A stretch of 21,408 nt of DNA, taken from NCBI GenBank assembly GCA_045645165.1, contig JAZRIF010000026.1, positions 1 through 21,408 of the forward strand, given 5' to 3'. Source of the stretch: CAMEON01 sp045645165 (GTDB taxonomy: Bacteria > Bacillota > Clostridia > Oscillospirales > CAG-272). Positions within the stretch are counted from its first letter, which is position 1. Each line of letters starts with the position of its first letter. The position numbers and the translations under genes were made by a program. Below, in pieces: positions 1-6,767 of this stretch. Below the pieces are notes generated by a model. The model had not been told where the DNA came from and searched no databases. It saw only the letters and a list, made by a program, of their open reading frames with translations.

Positions 1-6
1 CCTCAA

Positions 7-89
7 AACTTTCAAAAAGGGTTATTTATCAATATTTTTTGAAAGTTCTTGAAGGGGGTCTGAGGGGAACTTCTTTCAAGAAGTTCCCC
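7..89. repeat. Compound double-hairpin intergenic repeat
   Basis: Two perfect inverted repeats lie side by side. AACTTTCAAAAA (7-18) pairs with TTTTTGAAAGTT (36-47), and GGGGAACTTCTT (64-75) pairs with AAGAAGTTCCCC (78-89) around a 2-nt loop. The second hairpin has no T-run on either side, so it is not a typical intrinsic terminator, although it lies just downstream of the minus-strand permease. Its form resembles dispersed hairpin repeats found between genes in gut Firmicutes (recollection, not tested). Only one copy is in the window and it may continue past the left edge. Confidence 0.6.
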
Positions 90-115
90 CCAGGCGTTCC
101 CCTATAAACTGCAAT

Positions 116-1444
116 TTACAGACAACAAACCCACAGCCCCAGCAGCGCCGCCGCCATGGCGGGGATGGCCACGGTGGCGCCGTATTTGACGAATCGGACG
201 AAGGAGAAGGGAACGCCGTGGTCGTGGAGCTGACCCGTCCACATGATGCCCGCCAGAGCGCCTGTGGGGGTAAAGAACGCGCCGAGGTTGGAGCCTATGA
301 CAGCCGAGAACAGAGCGGCGGTGGTGAGGGCTCCCGCCTCCATCCCGCTGATGACCGAGCTGTACAGCACGCTCATGGGGATGTTGTTGACGATATTAGC
401 GGCGAAGAAGGAGCTGACACCGAAGGAGGCCACCGTCCCGCCCACGGTTTCGGGTTGGGACAGGAAACCGCCGAGGGCGGCCGTGATGCCGTACTTATCC
501 AGCGCCAGCACCAGAATGAACATGGAGATCACGAAGGGGGCCAGATCCCAGGGGGCGCGGATGATGCAGCGGGCGATGAGGAAGATACTGCGGCGGCGGA
601 AGAAGCTGATGGCCATGGTGAACACCACCAAGGACACGAAGAACAGGCAGGTGATGAGCCACATGGGCAAATTGATAAAGGACGAAATCGACAGAAGGAT
701 AATGCACCCGCCCAGATGGGTCAGGCCGATTACCTCGGTGGGCAGATCCACGCGGGGCGCGGGGGAGTCCTCGGGGTTCAGAGGGGCTTTCAGCTTCTTG
801 CGGAACAGAAGGTACAGCACGCCCAAGGACACAAGTCCTGCCATGGCCGTGGCCAGAATCATGCGGGCGGTGTAGGCAGGGAAGGACACGCCTGTGCCGC
901 TCATGAGGTAGATGTTGGTGGGGTTACCGATGATGAGCGCCATGCTCCAGGTGTTGGCCGCCACGAATTCCGATACCAGATAGGGAAGGGGATCAATGCG
1001 GGCGGACTTGGCGAAATGGCAGATGAAGGGGGTGAAGGTCAGGACGATGATGTCGTTGGAAGTAAAGACCGTCAGCACCGATACCAGGGCGTAGAGAAGG
1101 AAGAACAGGGTGGTTTGACTGCCTCGGGCCTTGCCCAGTACCTTGTGGGCCAAGAGACGGAAGAAGCCGATCCCGTCCAGATACACCGACATCATGGTCA
1201 TGGAGAAGAACAGAAGCAGGATCTTCAGGGGGTTCACGTCTCCCGCGCCCGTCAGTCCCGTGGCGATTTCGGAAGGGCTGATGAAGCCTCCGATCACCAA
1301 AGCCAGGGCACCCGCGAGGGGAGCCAGCCAGAAAATGCTGATTTTTTTGCCCCCGATCATGACGGCGGGCTTGGCGAACACCAGCGCAATGAGGGCGGCG
1401 CAGGTGACCAGAAATATGATGAGAACGGCGACGGTGGGGGTCAC
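116..1444 (-). CDS. ArsB/NhaD-type anion (arsenite-like) permease
   Basis: This is a polytopic membrane protein of about 442 residues, close to the usual ArsB length of about 430. It looks like an ion-transporter (IT) superfamily permease. Landmarks are TSNDIIVLTFTPFI, GNPTNI, NNIPMSV and, near the C-terminus, GSNLGAFFTPTGALAG, which match the conserved ArsB-type half-site motifs. By family it would export arsenite or another oxyanion, or exchange Na+/H+; the substrate cannot be read from the sequence. No arsR, arsA or arsC gene is nearby. The start chosen is GTG at 1444, preceded by AAAGGAAGG at 8-nt spacing. An in-frame ATG at 1465 lacks a ribosome site, and the longest frame (from 1534) begins upstream of the promoter and can be excluded. 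Confidence 0.8.
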   Translation of the reverse strand: MTPTVAVLIIFLVTCAALIALVFAKPAVMIGGKKISIFWLAPLAGALALVIGGFISPSEIATGLTGAGDVNPLKILLLFFSMTMMSVYLDGIGFFRLLAHKVLGKARGSQTTLFFLLYALVSVLTVFTSNDIIVLTFTPFICHFAKSARIDPLPYLVSEFVAANTWSMALIIGNPTNIYLMSGTGVSFPAYTARMILATAMAGLVSLGVLYLLFRKKLKAPLNPEDSPAPRVDLPTEVIGLTHLGGCIILLSISSFINLPMWLITCLFFVSLVVFTMAISFFRRRSIFLIARCIIRAPWDLAPFVISMFILVLALDKYGITAALGGFLSQPETVGGTVASFGVSSFFAANIVNNIPMSVLYSSVISGMEAGALTTAALFSAVIGSNLGAFFTPTGALAGIMWTGQLHDHGVPFSFVRFVKYGATVAIPAMAAALLGLWVCCL

Positions 1445-1492
1445 GGCGGATACCTTCCTTTGCATGGTGTGGGGGATTTTTGTAGCGGGAAT

Positions 1493-1521
1493 ATTGTAGC
1501 ACAGCGGAGGGAAAATGTCAA
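1493..1521 (-). promoter_or_regulatory. Sigma-A promoter of the ArsB-like permease
   Basis: Read on the minus strand: TTGACA (1521-1516), 17-bp spacer, TACAAT (1498-1493) with an extended -10 TGC. It predicts a leader of roughly 40 nt before the GTG start at 1444. Confidence 0.85.
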
Positions 1522-1553
1522 GCGGGTAAATCAAAAAAGAAGGGCTTTTCCAT

Positions 1554-1588
1554 GAAAAAAGGCGGTTCGTGATGAGCGAGCCGCCCTT
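1554..1588 (-). terminator. Intrinsic terminator after the DUF2752 gene
   Basis: A 9-bp stem (1561-1569 with 1577-1585, one G-U pair) and a 7-nt loop are followed on the minus strand by a T-run (1560-1554). It lies just after the stop of the DUF2752 gene and separates it from the permease promoter. Confidence 0.85.
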
Positions 1589-1594
1589 TCTGTA

Positions 1595-1981
1595 TTATAT
1601 GAAATTTCGCAGCACCCCGTACCCAACAACCACGGCCAGTACCGCGGCGTGGATCCACCATTTTCCGGGCAGAAGCCGTACCTCGCCCGTTTTGACGTAC
1701 ACGGCGGCGTCGGATAGGCCTACCCACAAAAAGTAAGCCGCGAACACAGGCCACAGCGCGTGGTAGGAAAAGGCGGCGGCGAAGTCCAGGCGCAGGAGCG
1801 ACACCGCGGCGCGGGTGAGGCCGCAGCCTCCGCATTGGAGACCCGTCAGCTCATGCAGGACACAGGGCATACCCAGCCCCGTATGCTCAAAGAGAACCAC
1901 GTACCCTACCAGAGCGGCGGCTGTGATTCCCACAATCAGGCATACGCGCAGGAGGCGGGCTTTTTGGGTGGGTGGTGTCAT
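1595..1981 (-). CDS. DUF2752 small membrane protein
   Basis: This 128-residue protein has three hydrophobic segments (about residues 11-31, 70-90, 109-125). It carries the DUF2752 hallmark: Cys40, then LTGLQCGGCGLTR at 45-57 with Cys50 and Cys53. The biochemical role of this family is not established; the CxxCGxxR motif suggests metal binding or a redox or structural role at the membrane. The start at ATG 1981 is supported by AAAGGAG 7 nt upstream and by a consensus promoter at 2010-2038. The longer frame starting at 2083 begins upstream of that promoter. It is a single-gene unit with its own promoter and terminator. Confidence 0.85.
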   Translation of the reverse strand: MTPPTQKARLLRVCLIVGITAAALVGYVVLFEHTGLGMPCVLHELTGLQCGGCGLTRAAVSLLRLDFAAAFSYHALWPVFAAYFLWVGLSDAAVYVKTGEVRLLPGKWWIHAAVLAVVVGYGVLRNFI

Positions 1982-2009
1982 GGCAGGGCTCCTTTCGGGG
2001 GGATGATTC

Positions 2010-2038
2010 ATTATAGCATGAAAGGAAAAGCTTGTCAA
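2010..2038 (-). promoter_or_regulatory. Sigma-A promoter of the DUF2752 gene
   Basis: Minus strand: TTGACA (2038-2033), 17-bp spacer, TATAAT (2015-2010), with an extended -10 TGC. It matches consensus exactly, and its placement fixes the DUF2752 start at 1981. Confidence 0.88.
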
Positions 2039-2076
2039 GAACAGCTGTCGAAAAACATCGGTGGGTATCTTTACTC

Positions 2077-2105
2077 TTGACAAAAAAATCTTTACATATT
2101 ATAAT
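2077..2105 (+). promoter_or_regulatory. Sigma-A promoter of the ECF-type sigma factor gene
   Basis: TTGACA (2077-2082), 17-bp spacer containing an A7 run, TATAAT (2100-2105). Both boxes match consensus exactly. The predicted start near 2112 leaves a leader of about 65-70 nt before the ATG at 2180. It is back to back with the DUF2752 promoter, with about 40 bp between the two -35 boxes. The form implies housekeeping transcription of a sigma-factor gene. Confidence 0.88.
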
Positions 2106-2179
2106 AAAAAATACTAACCGTTCCTAAATTCGTTCACTATATGGGCAGATGCATCTGAAAATCCCCCAGGAGGAACCCC

Positions 2180-3748
2180 ATGACCGACGAGCAACTGAAT
2201 CAAAAGATCACCGAGGTCTCAAAAACCATCTACCATTACTGTATAGCCAGAACCCCCACCCGCGAGGAAGCGGAGGATCTGTCCCAGGATATTCTCTATG
2301 AGCTTATCAAATCCTCAAGAAATATCCGTGATGATAATGCCTTTTACGGCTTCATGTGGGGTGTGGCGGACAACGTGTACAAGCAATGGTGCCGCAAGCG
2401 TGCCCGGTTACAGTACAACGAGTTGACCGACGATATCCCGGCCGAGACCGAGCCCTGCTCCTTTGATGATGACGGAGAGGGTGATATCTACCGTCTGCGC
2501 CGCGAGTTGGCTTTGCTCTCGGAGAGGCACCGTCGCGCTACCGTGCTGTACTACATCCACCGAAAGCCCTGCGCCGAGATCGCGGAACATTTGTCCATCA
2601 GCGAAAGCATGGTCAAGTACCTCCTTTTCAAATCTCGTATAATACTGAAAGAAGGAATGAATATGGAACGCAAATTAGGAACCCTCAGCTATGACCCCAA
2701 GACCCTTATTTCTATGTACAGCGGAGAAGGCCCGAACCAATTCTGGAGCTTCATGCAAAGCAAGATCCGCCAAAATATCGTTGGCGCCTGCTACAACGAC
2801 GCTCTCACTCCGCAACAGATCAGCCTGGAGACGGGTATCCCTCTGCCGTACCTGGATGACGAAATCAAGGAACTCACTGACAAGCAAATCCTGATTTCCG
2901 AAGGCCCCCGCTATAAGACCAATGTCATTATCATCACCGCCGATTGCCGACGGGAGATCGACACCGTATCCGAGAGCTACTGCCGCCGTTTGGCTGACGA
3001 GATGGCGACTTATCTGGACACCAATATGTCCGCCTATAAGGAGATTGGCTTCAGGGGCTCAGACTACTCCGAAACTACCCTCCGCTGGCAGTTGATCATC
3101 CCCGTCTTCCGGGAGATCATGCACCATGATGCAGCCCTGGAAGCGGCCTGTCCTGTAACGGGATGGGGCGAACGCGCCTGCTTACGGTTCGTGGAGGCTT
3201 CGGCGCACAGCCAGTCCCAATATGTTTTCAATTACAGCACTCTGAGCAGTGCCCGTGGAGACAGCGTGCTGTTTTATGACTACCTCCCTAACCTCTATGG
3301 CGCCCACAATGATTTTTATGGCAATCAGCGATATATCAACATTCTCTGCGACATTGCCCGAGGTGATTGCGAAAAATTCGGGGAGTATGACCTGGAGGCC
3401 GTGGCGGATATGATCCGCATGGGATATGTGCGCCGGGAGGGGGAGTGTTTCGCCGTCAATATGCCCGTCTACACGGTGGAGCAGTATGCCCGCGTACAGG
3501 AGATGGCGCGAACCTTCGTGACCGAGACCGTGGGGCAGACCGTAGCCGAATTACTCGCCACTACCACCGCTGTCATGCGGGAGCATACCCCTAAGCATCT
3601 GCAGGATCAGGTGGAGCTCGTGGCCTACGTGGAAAAGCACTTAAACGCAGTCTCGGCTCCCGCCCTCTGCATGGTTGAGGAGGGCAAGCTGAATCCCAAC
3701 TGGCACATGGGAGAGATGCCCACCACCTATATTATCCTGAATGAATGA
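2180..3748 (+). CDS. ECF-type sigma factor with long C-terminal winged-helix/sensor-like extension
   Basis: The protein has 522 residues, about three times a minimal ECF sigma factor. Residues 1-80 look like sigma region 2 (EEAEDLSQDILYELI at 29-43, then FYGFMWGVADNVYKQWCRKR). Residues 106-157 look like region 4 (LLSERHRRATVLYYIHRKPC, then AEIAEHLSISESMVKYLLF). After the linker, residues 195-250 read as a winged-helix fold (LTPQQISLETGIPLPYLDDE). Residues 255-522 are a large domain I do not recognise, possibly ligand-binding. No transmembrane segment or anti-sigma gene is visible. I infer control through the C-terminal domain in one polypeptide. AGGAGG lies 6 nt before the ATG, and the gene stands alone with its own promoter and terminator. 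Confidence 0.82.
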   Translation: MTDEQLNQKITEVSKTIYHYCIARTPTREEAEDLSQDILYELIKSSRNIRDDNAFYGFMWGVADNVYKQWCRKRARLQYNELTDDIPAETEPCSFDDDGEGDIYRLRRELALLSERHRRATVLYYIHRKPCAEIAEHLSISESMVKYLLFKSRIILKEGMNMERKLGTLSYDPKTLISMYSGEGPNQFWSFMQSKIRQNIVGACYNDALTPQQISLETGIPLPYLDDEIKELTDKQILISEGPRYKTNVIIITADCRREIDTVSESYCRRLADEMATYLDTNMSAYKEIGFRGSDYSETTLRWQLIIPVFREIMHHDAALEAACPVTGWGERACLRFVEASAHSQSQYVFNYSTLSSARGDSVLFYDYLPNLYGAHNDFYGNQRYINILCDIARGDCEKFGEYDLEAVADMIRMGYVRREGECFAVNMPVYTVEQYARVQEMARTFVTETVGQTVAELLATTTAVMREHTPKHLQDQVELVAYVEKHLNAVSAPALCMVEEGKLNPNWHMGEMPTTYIILNE

Positions 3749-3755
3749 TAATCAA

Positions 3756-3790
3756 ACATCCCGCCGAAAACTTCGGCGGGATGTGCTTTT
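3756..3790 (+). terminator. Intrinsic terminator after the sigma factor gene
   Basis: A perfect 13-bp stem (3756-3768 with 3772-3784) closes a 3-nt loop and is followed by GCTTTT. It sits 7 nt after the sigma-factor stop. It may also stop convergent pdxK transcription, but the T-tract on that side is poor. Confidence 0.88.
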
Positions 3791-3808
3791 GTAATTCGAT
3801 TGCTTGCT

Positions 3809-4666
3809 TCAGTCTCTGACCGCCATCTTCCGTGCGATGCGGATCATATCCATGAGCGTCCCCAGCATGGGCTCGAACTTGACGCCGTAGGTGTGATCCT
3901 TGTCGCCGCGGGTGTTTTCCATGCAGAGCAGAGTGTAGTCGGCGGCGATCTTGGCGGCGGTGTAGGCATCCAGACCCTTCACGAGGGCGCCCACGAAGGC
4001 AGAGGCGTACACGTCGCCGGTACCGTGGCAGTTCTCCGACAGGCGGCGGTGGCAGTAGTAGGACTGCACACCCGACTCCGAGATCATAACACCCGTCTCT
4101 GCAACATGGAAGCCCACGCCCGTGAGGATGACGTTCTTGGCGCCCAGCTTGTGCAGAGCGGTCATCAGCTCATTGATATAGGTTTCGTCGTAGGTCTCGC
4201 GGTACTCGATGCCCGTGAGGAAACAAGCCTCGGTGACGTTGGGCAGAAGGTAATCGGCGGCGGCGCAGAGGGACTTCATGGCCTCTACGTACTCCATGTC
4301 GAAGGCGGGGTAGAGCTTGCCGTGATCCGCCATGGCGGGATCCACGATGCGCAGACCCTCGGGGGTCAGGGTGGAATTCATGATGGCCTTGACGTAGTCG
4401 ATCTGGCGGGTGGAGCCGAGGTAGCCGGTGTAGACCGCCTCAAAGCGCAGACCCTCCTTGTTCCAGTGGGTGTTGATGGCGGGCATGTCGTCGGTGAGGT
4501 CGCGGCAGGTCCAACCCGTAAAGCCCGCGGTGTGAGTGGACAGCACCGCAGAGGGGAGAATGGCGGTCTCGTGTCCGCAGGCGGACAGGATGGGGAGGGC
4601 GACGGTCAGGGAACACTGACCCACGCAGGAAATGTCTTGGATGGTGAGGATTCTTTTGTATGCCAT
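3809..4666 (-). CDS. pdxK: Pyridoxal/pyridoxamine kinase-like PfkB/ribokinase-fold kinase
   Basis: This 285-residue kinase is of the pyridoxine/pyridoxal kinase type, which phosphorylates B6 vitamers with ATP to supply PLP in the cytosol. Visible features are the N-terminal QDISCVGQCSLTVALPIL, the substrate-side VLSTHTAGF, the middle motif LLPNVTEACFLTG and the catalytic anion-hole motif HGTGD (Asp218). The length matches the family. The start at ATG 4666 has AGGAGG at 6-nt spacing, whereas the longer in-frame start at 4711 lies inside the preceding aroK gene. It follows aroK by 25 nt and is probably co-transcribed. A hydroxymethylpyrimidine kinase is a less likely alternative. Confidence 0.88.
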   Translation of the reverse strand: MAYKRILTIQDISCVGQCSLTVALPILSACGHETAILPSAVLSTHTAGFTGWTCRDLTDDMPAINTHWNKEGLRFEAVYTGYLGSTRQIDYVKAIMNSTLTPEGLRIVDPAMADHGKLYPAFDMEYVEAMKSLCAAADYLLPNVTEACFLTGIEYRETYDETYINELMTALHKLGAKNVILTGVGFHVAETGVMISESGVQSYYCHRRLSENCHGTGDVYASAFVGALVKGLDAYTAAKIAADYTLLCMENTRGDKDHTYGVKFEPMLGTLMDMIRIARKMAVRD

Positions 4667-4691
4667 GGTTGGCCTCCTATATGTATTGGCG

Positions 4692-5240
4692 TTATTCGGT
4701 CTCACGCTCAAAGTGGTTACAAAGGGAATTCAGGACGTCTCCGATGTTGTCGGTCTGTGTCTCGTCTACAATGATGTCGGCGTATTTCTCATAGAGGGCG
4801 CAGCGCTCGTCGTAGAGGTCGCGGAGGGTGTAGCCCGCGGGCATGACCACGCCGCGGTGGGCGAAGTTGCCCAGTCGTTTTTCTACGGTCTCATAGGACA
4901 GGCGGAGGTATACCACCGTGCCCACGGCCTTGAAATGGGTCATGGCGGCCTCGCTATACACCGCGCTTCCACCCGTGGCGATCACCGCGGGAACCGCGGG
5001 AACCGCAGGGGCAGAGTCGTTGCCCAGGGTCAGATTCACTGCCTCCTCGATCTTGAGAAAGCCCTCGCGACCCTCCTCACGGATGATGCGGTGGAGGCGG
5101 CGGCCGTCCCGCTCCTGAATGATGAGGTCGGAGTCGATGAAGCGATAGCCCAAGGTCTTGGCGGCCAGCACCCCGACGGTGCTTTTCCCGCAGGCAGGCA
5201 TGCCGATGAGGATGATATGGGGTTTGGGGGAACGGTTCAT
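4692..5240 (-). CDS. aroK: Shikimate kinase
   Basis: The protein has 182 residues and is predicted to phosphorylate shikimate with ATP in the chorismate pathway. Walker A is GMPACGKST (13-21). The shikimate-binding DSD is at 36-38, the Arg after the second helix is at 58, GGS is at 90-92 and the lid arginine is near 129 (FAHRGVVMP). Before the GGS motif there is a short alternating APAVPAVPAV insert encoded by a 9-bp tandem repeat (about 4984-5010). Usual family members are 160-180 residues long. GGAGG precedes ATG 5240 at 7-nt spacing. The longer frame from 5303 starts inside the -35 box and is excluded. The gene leads the aroK-pdxK operon. Confidence 0.9.
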   Translation of the reverse strand: MNRSPKPHIILIGMPACGKSTVGVLAAKTLGYRFIDSDLIIQERDGRRLHRIIREEGREGFLKIEEAVNLTLGNDSAPAVPAVPAVIATGGSAVYSEAAMTHFKAVGTVVYLRLSYETVEKRLGNFAHRGVVMPAGYTLRDLYDERCALYEKYADIIVDETQTDNIGDVLNSLCNHFERETE

Positions 5241-5274
5241 GGCTCTGCCTCCGAGGGATGGTTTCTTACTCTGC

Positions 5275-5303
5275 ATTATACTACTTTTTGCGTGGAATGT
5301 CAA
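5275..5303 (-). promoter_or_regulatory. Sigma-A promoter of aroK-pdxK
   Basis: Minus strand: TTGACA (5303-5298), 17-bp spacer, TATAAT (5280-5275), a full consensus match. The expected start near 5268 leaves a short leader before ATG 5240. Confidence 0.88.
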
Positions 5304-5351
5304 GAAAAAGATGGTACAAAATTTAATGGGAAGGGAGGGGAGGATTTGGTT

Positions 5352-5387
5352 GAAAAAGAAAAATTGCCCCTGCCAAAGGGCAGAGGC
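5352..5387 (-). terminator. Intrinsic terminator after the Cys-repeat lipoprotein gene
   Basis: A 9-bp GC-rich stem (5366-5374 with 5379-5387, one G-U pair) with a 4-nt loop is followed on the minus strand by a T-rich tract (5365-5352). It begins 8 nt after the lipoprotein stop. Confidence 0.85.
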
Positions 5388-5395
5388 GGAGATGG

Positions 5396-6331
5396 TTAAT
5401 CTTCGTAAATAAACGAAAGGTCGTTCTTGTGTTCAGTTAGTTTGTCAGTATGGCTATTGAGAGTTGTGGATAATTGATTGAACGAACCAGAGGGGGAAAT
5501 GACGAAGTTGTAGTAAGCAAGTGAATCAGAGTAATACTCTTTCAGAGTTGAATAATATGTCTCATTCTCGTATGTAGAGTCCATTTCCTTAAGTAACGCT
5601 TTAACTTCAGCAAAATCGGAATCTACGACTTCATTAATTCCAGTATTATCATATGCAATTAATACTGTACTGATCGCACCGGAGTTTGTTCTTAAAACTG
5701 CCAATCGTGCTATGTCTGAATTTGTTTGACCAATGCTATCTAAATACTGATCGATTGCTTCAATAATAACATCCTTTTTCAAACCCACAGAGGATGCAAA
5801 AACTTGAATTGCTCTGTCAACATTCAAAATATAGTCACTATCATCAGCTTCGTATATGGCGAAATACCAAGCATCATATACAGAGGAAGCTTGTTGACTG
5901 GATATAGAATTGATGGCATTTAACTTATCGTAGATAATCTTACCTTTTTTTATTTGTGTGCTTACAGGATCTTCGGCTTGGCACATGGTGCAAACGCTGT
6001 CTTGGTAATTATGGTCAATCACCTCACCCTCTGTCTGGCCACAGACGGAGCAAGTCTTGGGTGCGGTACACGTGGCATCTACCCAGGAATGTCCTTTTGC
6101 GTTACCTTCGGTTTGGTTGCAAATAGAGCAGGTTTGGGGTGCGGTACAAGTGGCATCTACCCACTTGTGGTCGCAGGAACTATTGTTGCCGTTATTGACA
6201 ACGGTTGACGTTTCTTTTCCGCTGTTACCTGAGTTGGAACTTGAAGGGTTATCGGTCGCTTTATCACAAGCGATCAATACAAGTGCTAACATCAGAATCA
6301 ATACCAGCAGTAAGCCTTTTGTGTTTTTCAT
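5396..6331 (-). CDS. Lipoprotein with Cys/His repeats, unknown C-terminal domain
   Basis: The protein has 311 residues. A lipoprotein signal peptide ends in LVLIAC (lipid-modified Cys22), followed by a Ser/Asn-rich tether to about residue 52. Residues 53-117 hold Cys/His repeats: Cys62, Cys68, Cys71, His81, then Cys88, Cys94, Cys97, His107, then Cys114 and Cys117. The repeated C-x5-C-x2-C-x9-H pattern could bind zinc, but this is inference. Residues 125-311 are a mostly helical, polar domain I do not recognise. AGGAGG lies 6 nt before ATG 6331. The gene, especially its 3' half, is visibly more AT-rich than its neighbours. It diverges from the XRE gene across a shared operator region. Confidence 0.8.
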   Translation of the reverse strand: MKNTKGLLLVLILMLALVLIACDKATDNPSSSNSGNSGKETSTVVNNGNNSSCDHKWVDATCTAPQTCSICNQTEGNAKGHSWVDATCTAPKTCSVCGQTEGEVIDHNYQDSVCTMCQAEDPVSTQIKKGKIIYDKLNAINSISSQQASSVYDAWYFAIYEADDSDYILNVDRAIQVFASSVGLKKDVIIEAIDQYLDSIGQTNSDIARLAVLRTNSGAISTVLIAYDNTGINEVVDSDFAEVKALLKEMDSTYENETYYSTLKEYYSDSLAYYNFVISPSGSFNQLSTTLNSHTDKLTEHKNDLSFIYED

Positions 6332-6378
6332 GGATTCCTCCTAAAATTGTAATTAGATAAAAATGTATAAATTCTTAT

Positions 6379-6438
6379 CTTTAACACAATTATACTCCAA
6401 AAATATGTTAAAGTCAAGAGGAAATCCGAACTTTAACA
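6379..6438. promoter_or_regulatory. Three-copy CTTTAACA operator region
   Basis: The 8-mer CTTTAACA occurs at 6379-6386 and 6431-6438, and inverted as TGTTAAAG at 6406-6413. Centres are 27 and 25 bp apart. The boxes flank and overlap the lipoprotein promoter and lie upstream of the XRE gene. A weak plus-strand promoter for XRE may use TTAACA (6381-6386), 17 bp, TATGTT (6404-6409), overlapping the same boxes. The likely binder is the XRE protein encoded at 6456 (inference). Confidence 0.65.
6389..6417 (-). promoter_or_regulatory. Sigma-A promoter of the Cys-repeat lipoprotein gene
   Basis: Minus strand: TTGACT (6417-6412), 17-bp spacer, TATAAT (6394-6389). The -35 box overlaps the TGTTAAAG half-site (6406-6413), and the transcription start falls in or near the CTTTAACA half-site (6379-6386). 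A bound repressor would be expected to block it. Confidence 0.85.
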
Positions 6439-6455
6439 CAAAAATGGAGAAAATT

Positions 6456-6698
6456 ATGAAAATCTACGATTACAACGGTAAGAAGAACATCTGCGGCGAC
6501 CGCATCCATGAAGCACGGTGTAAATTGCGCCTGACCCAAAGCGATCTGGCTGCCCGCCTTCAGGTGAATGGTATCATCATGGAGCGGGACAGCGTCTCCC
6601 GCATTGAGATCGGCACCCGCTTCGTAGCCGACTACGAGCTGCGTGAGCTATCAAAAATACTGGGTGTGACCGTAAATTGGCTCCTTGGCTTGGAATAA
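6456..6698 (+). CDS. Small XRE/Cro-CI-type helix-turn-helix regulator
   Basis: This 80-residue protein is a single helix-turn-helix domain: GDRIHEARCKLRLTQSDLAA, then VSRIEIGTRFVADYELRELS, ending ILGVTVNWLLGLE. It has no further sensor domain, so it probably acts as a small dimeric repressor. ATG 6456 has GGAG 6 nt upstream. ATG 6444 is possible, and the much longer frame from 6363 would start within the operator region. It diverges from the Cys-repeat lipoprotein gene, and the shared CTTTAACA boxes suggest that it controls itself and that gene. Confidence 0.85.
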   Translation: MKIYDYNGKKNICGDRIHEARCKLRLTQSDLAARLQVNGIIMERDSVSRIEIGTRFVADYELRELSKILGVTVNWLLGLE

Positions 6699-6722
6699 GG
6701 TCTTGCAATTTCCTTGAAAATA

Positions 6723-6759
6723 TGATAAAATGGAGGTGTTCCCCGAGGTACACCTCCAT
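6723..6759 (-). terminator. Terminator after the SpoIVB-like gene (hairpin shared with the XRE gene)
   Basis: A perfect 10-bp stem, ATGGAGGTGT (6730-6739) with ACACCTCCAT (6750-6759), closes a 10-nt loop. On the minus strand it is followed by TTTTATCATATTTTC, so it best fits the SpoIVB-like gene, whose stop is 8 nt upstream. It could also end convergent XRE transcription. Confidence 0.8.
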
Positions 6760-6767
6760 TCTTGCAT

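Noticed and set aside
218..1555. 445-codon open frame on the plus strand opposite the ArsB-like permease
   Set aside because: It is Gly/His/Gln-rich with no recognisable domain. It mirrors the codon bias of the minus-strand gene, which has clear transporter motifs, a promoter and a ribosome site.
2112..2145. Possible ECF-type autoregulatory promoter (TAACC, then CGTTC) upstream of the sigma factor gene
   Set aside because: The spacing (11 bp) is too short for an ECF promoter, and a perfect sigma-A promoter is present just upstream.
6703..6731. Plus-strand TTGCAA, 17 bp, TAAAAT with an extended -10, pointing antisense into the SpoIVB-like gene
   Set aside because: The A-rich box is the T-tract of the minus-strand terminator read backwards, and transcription would start inside the hairpin. 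It is probably coincidence.
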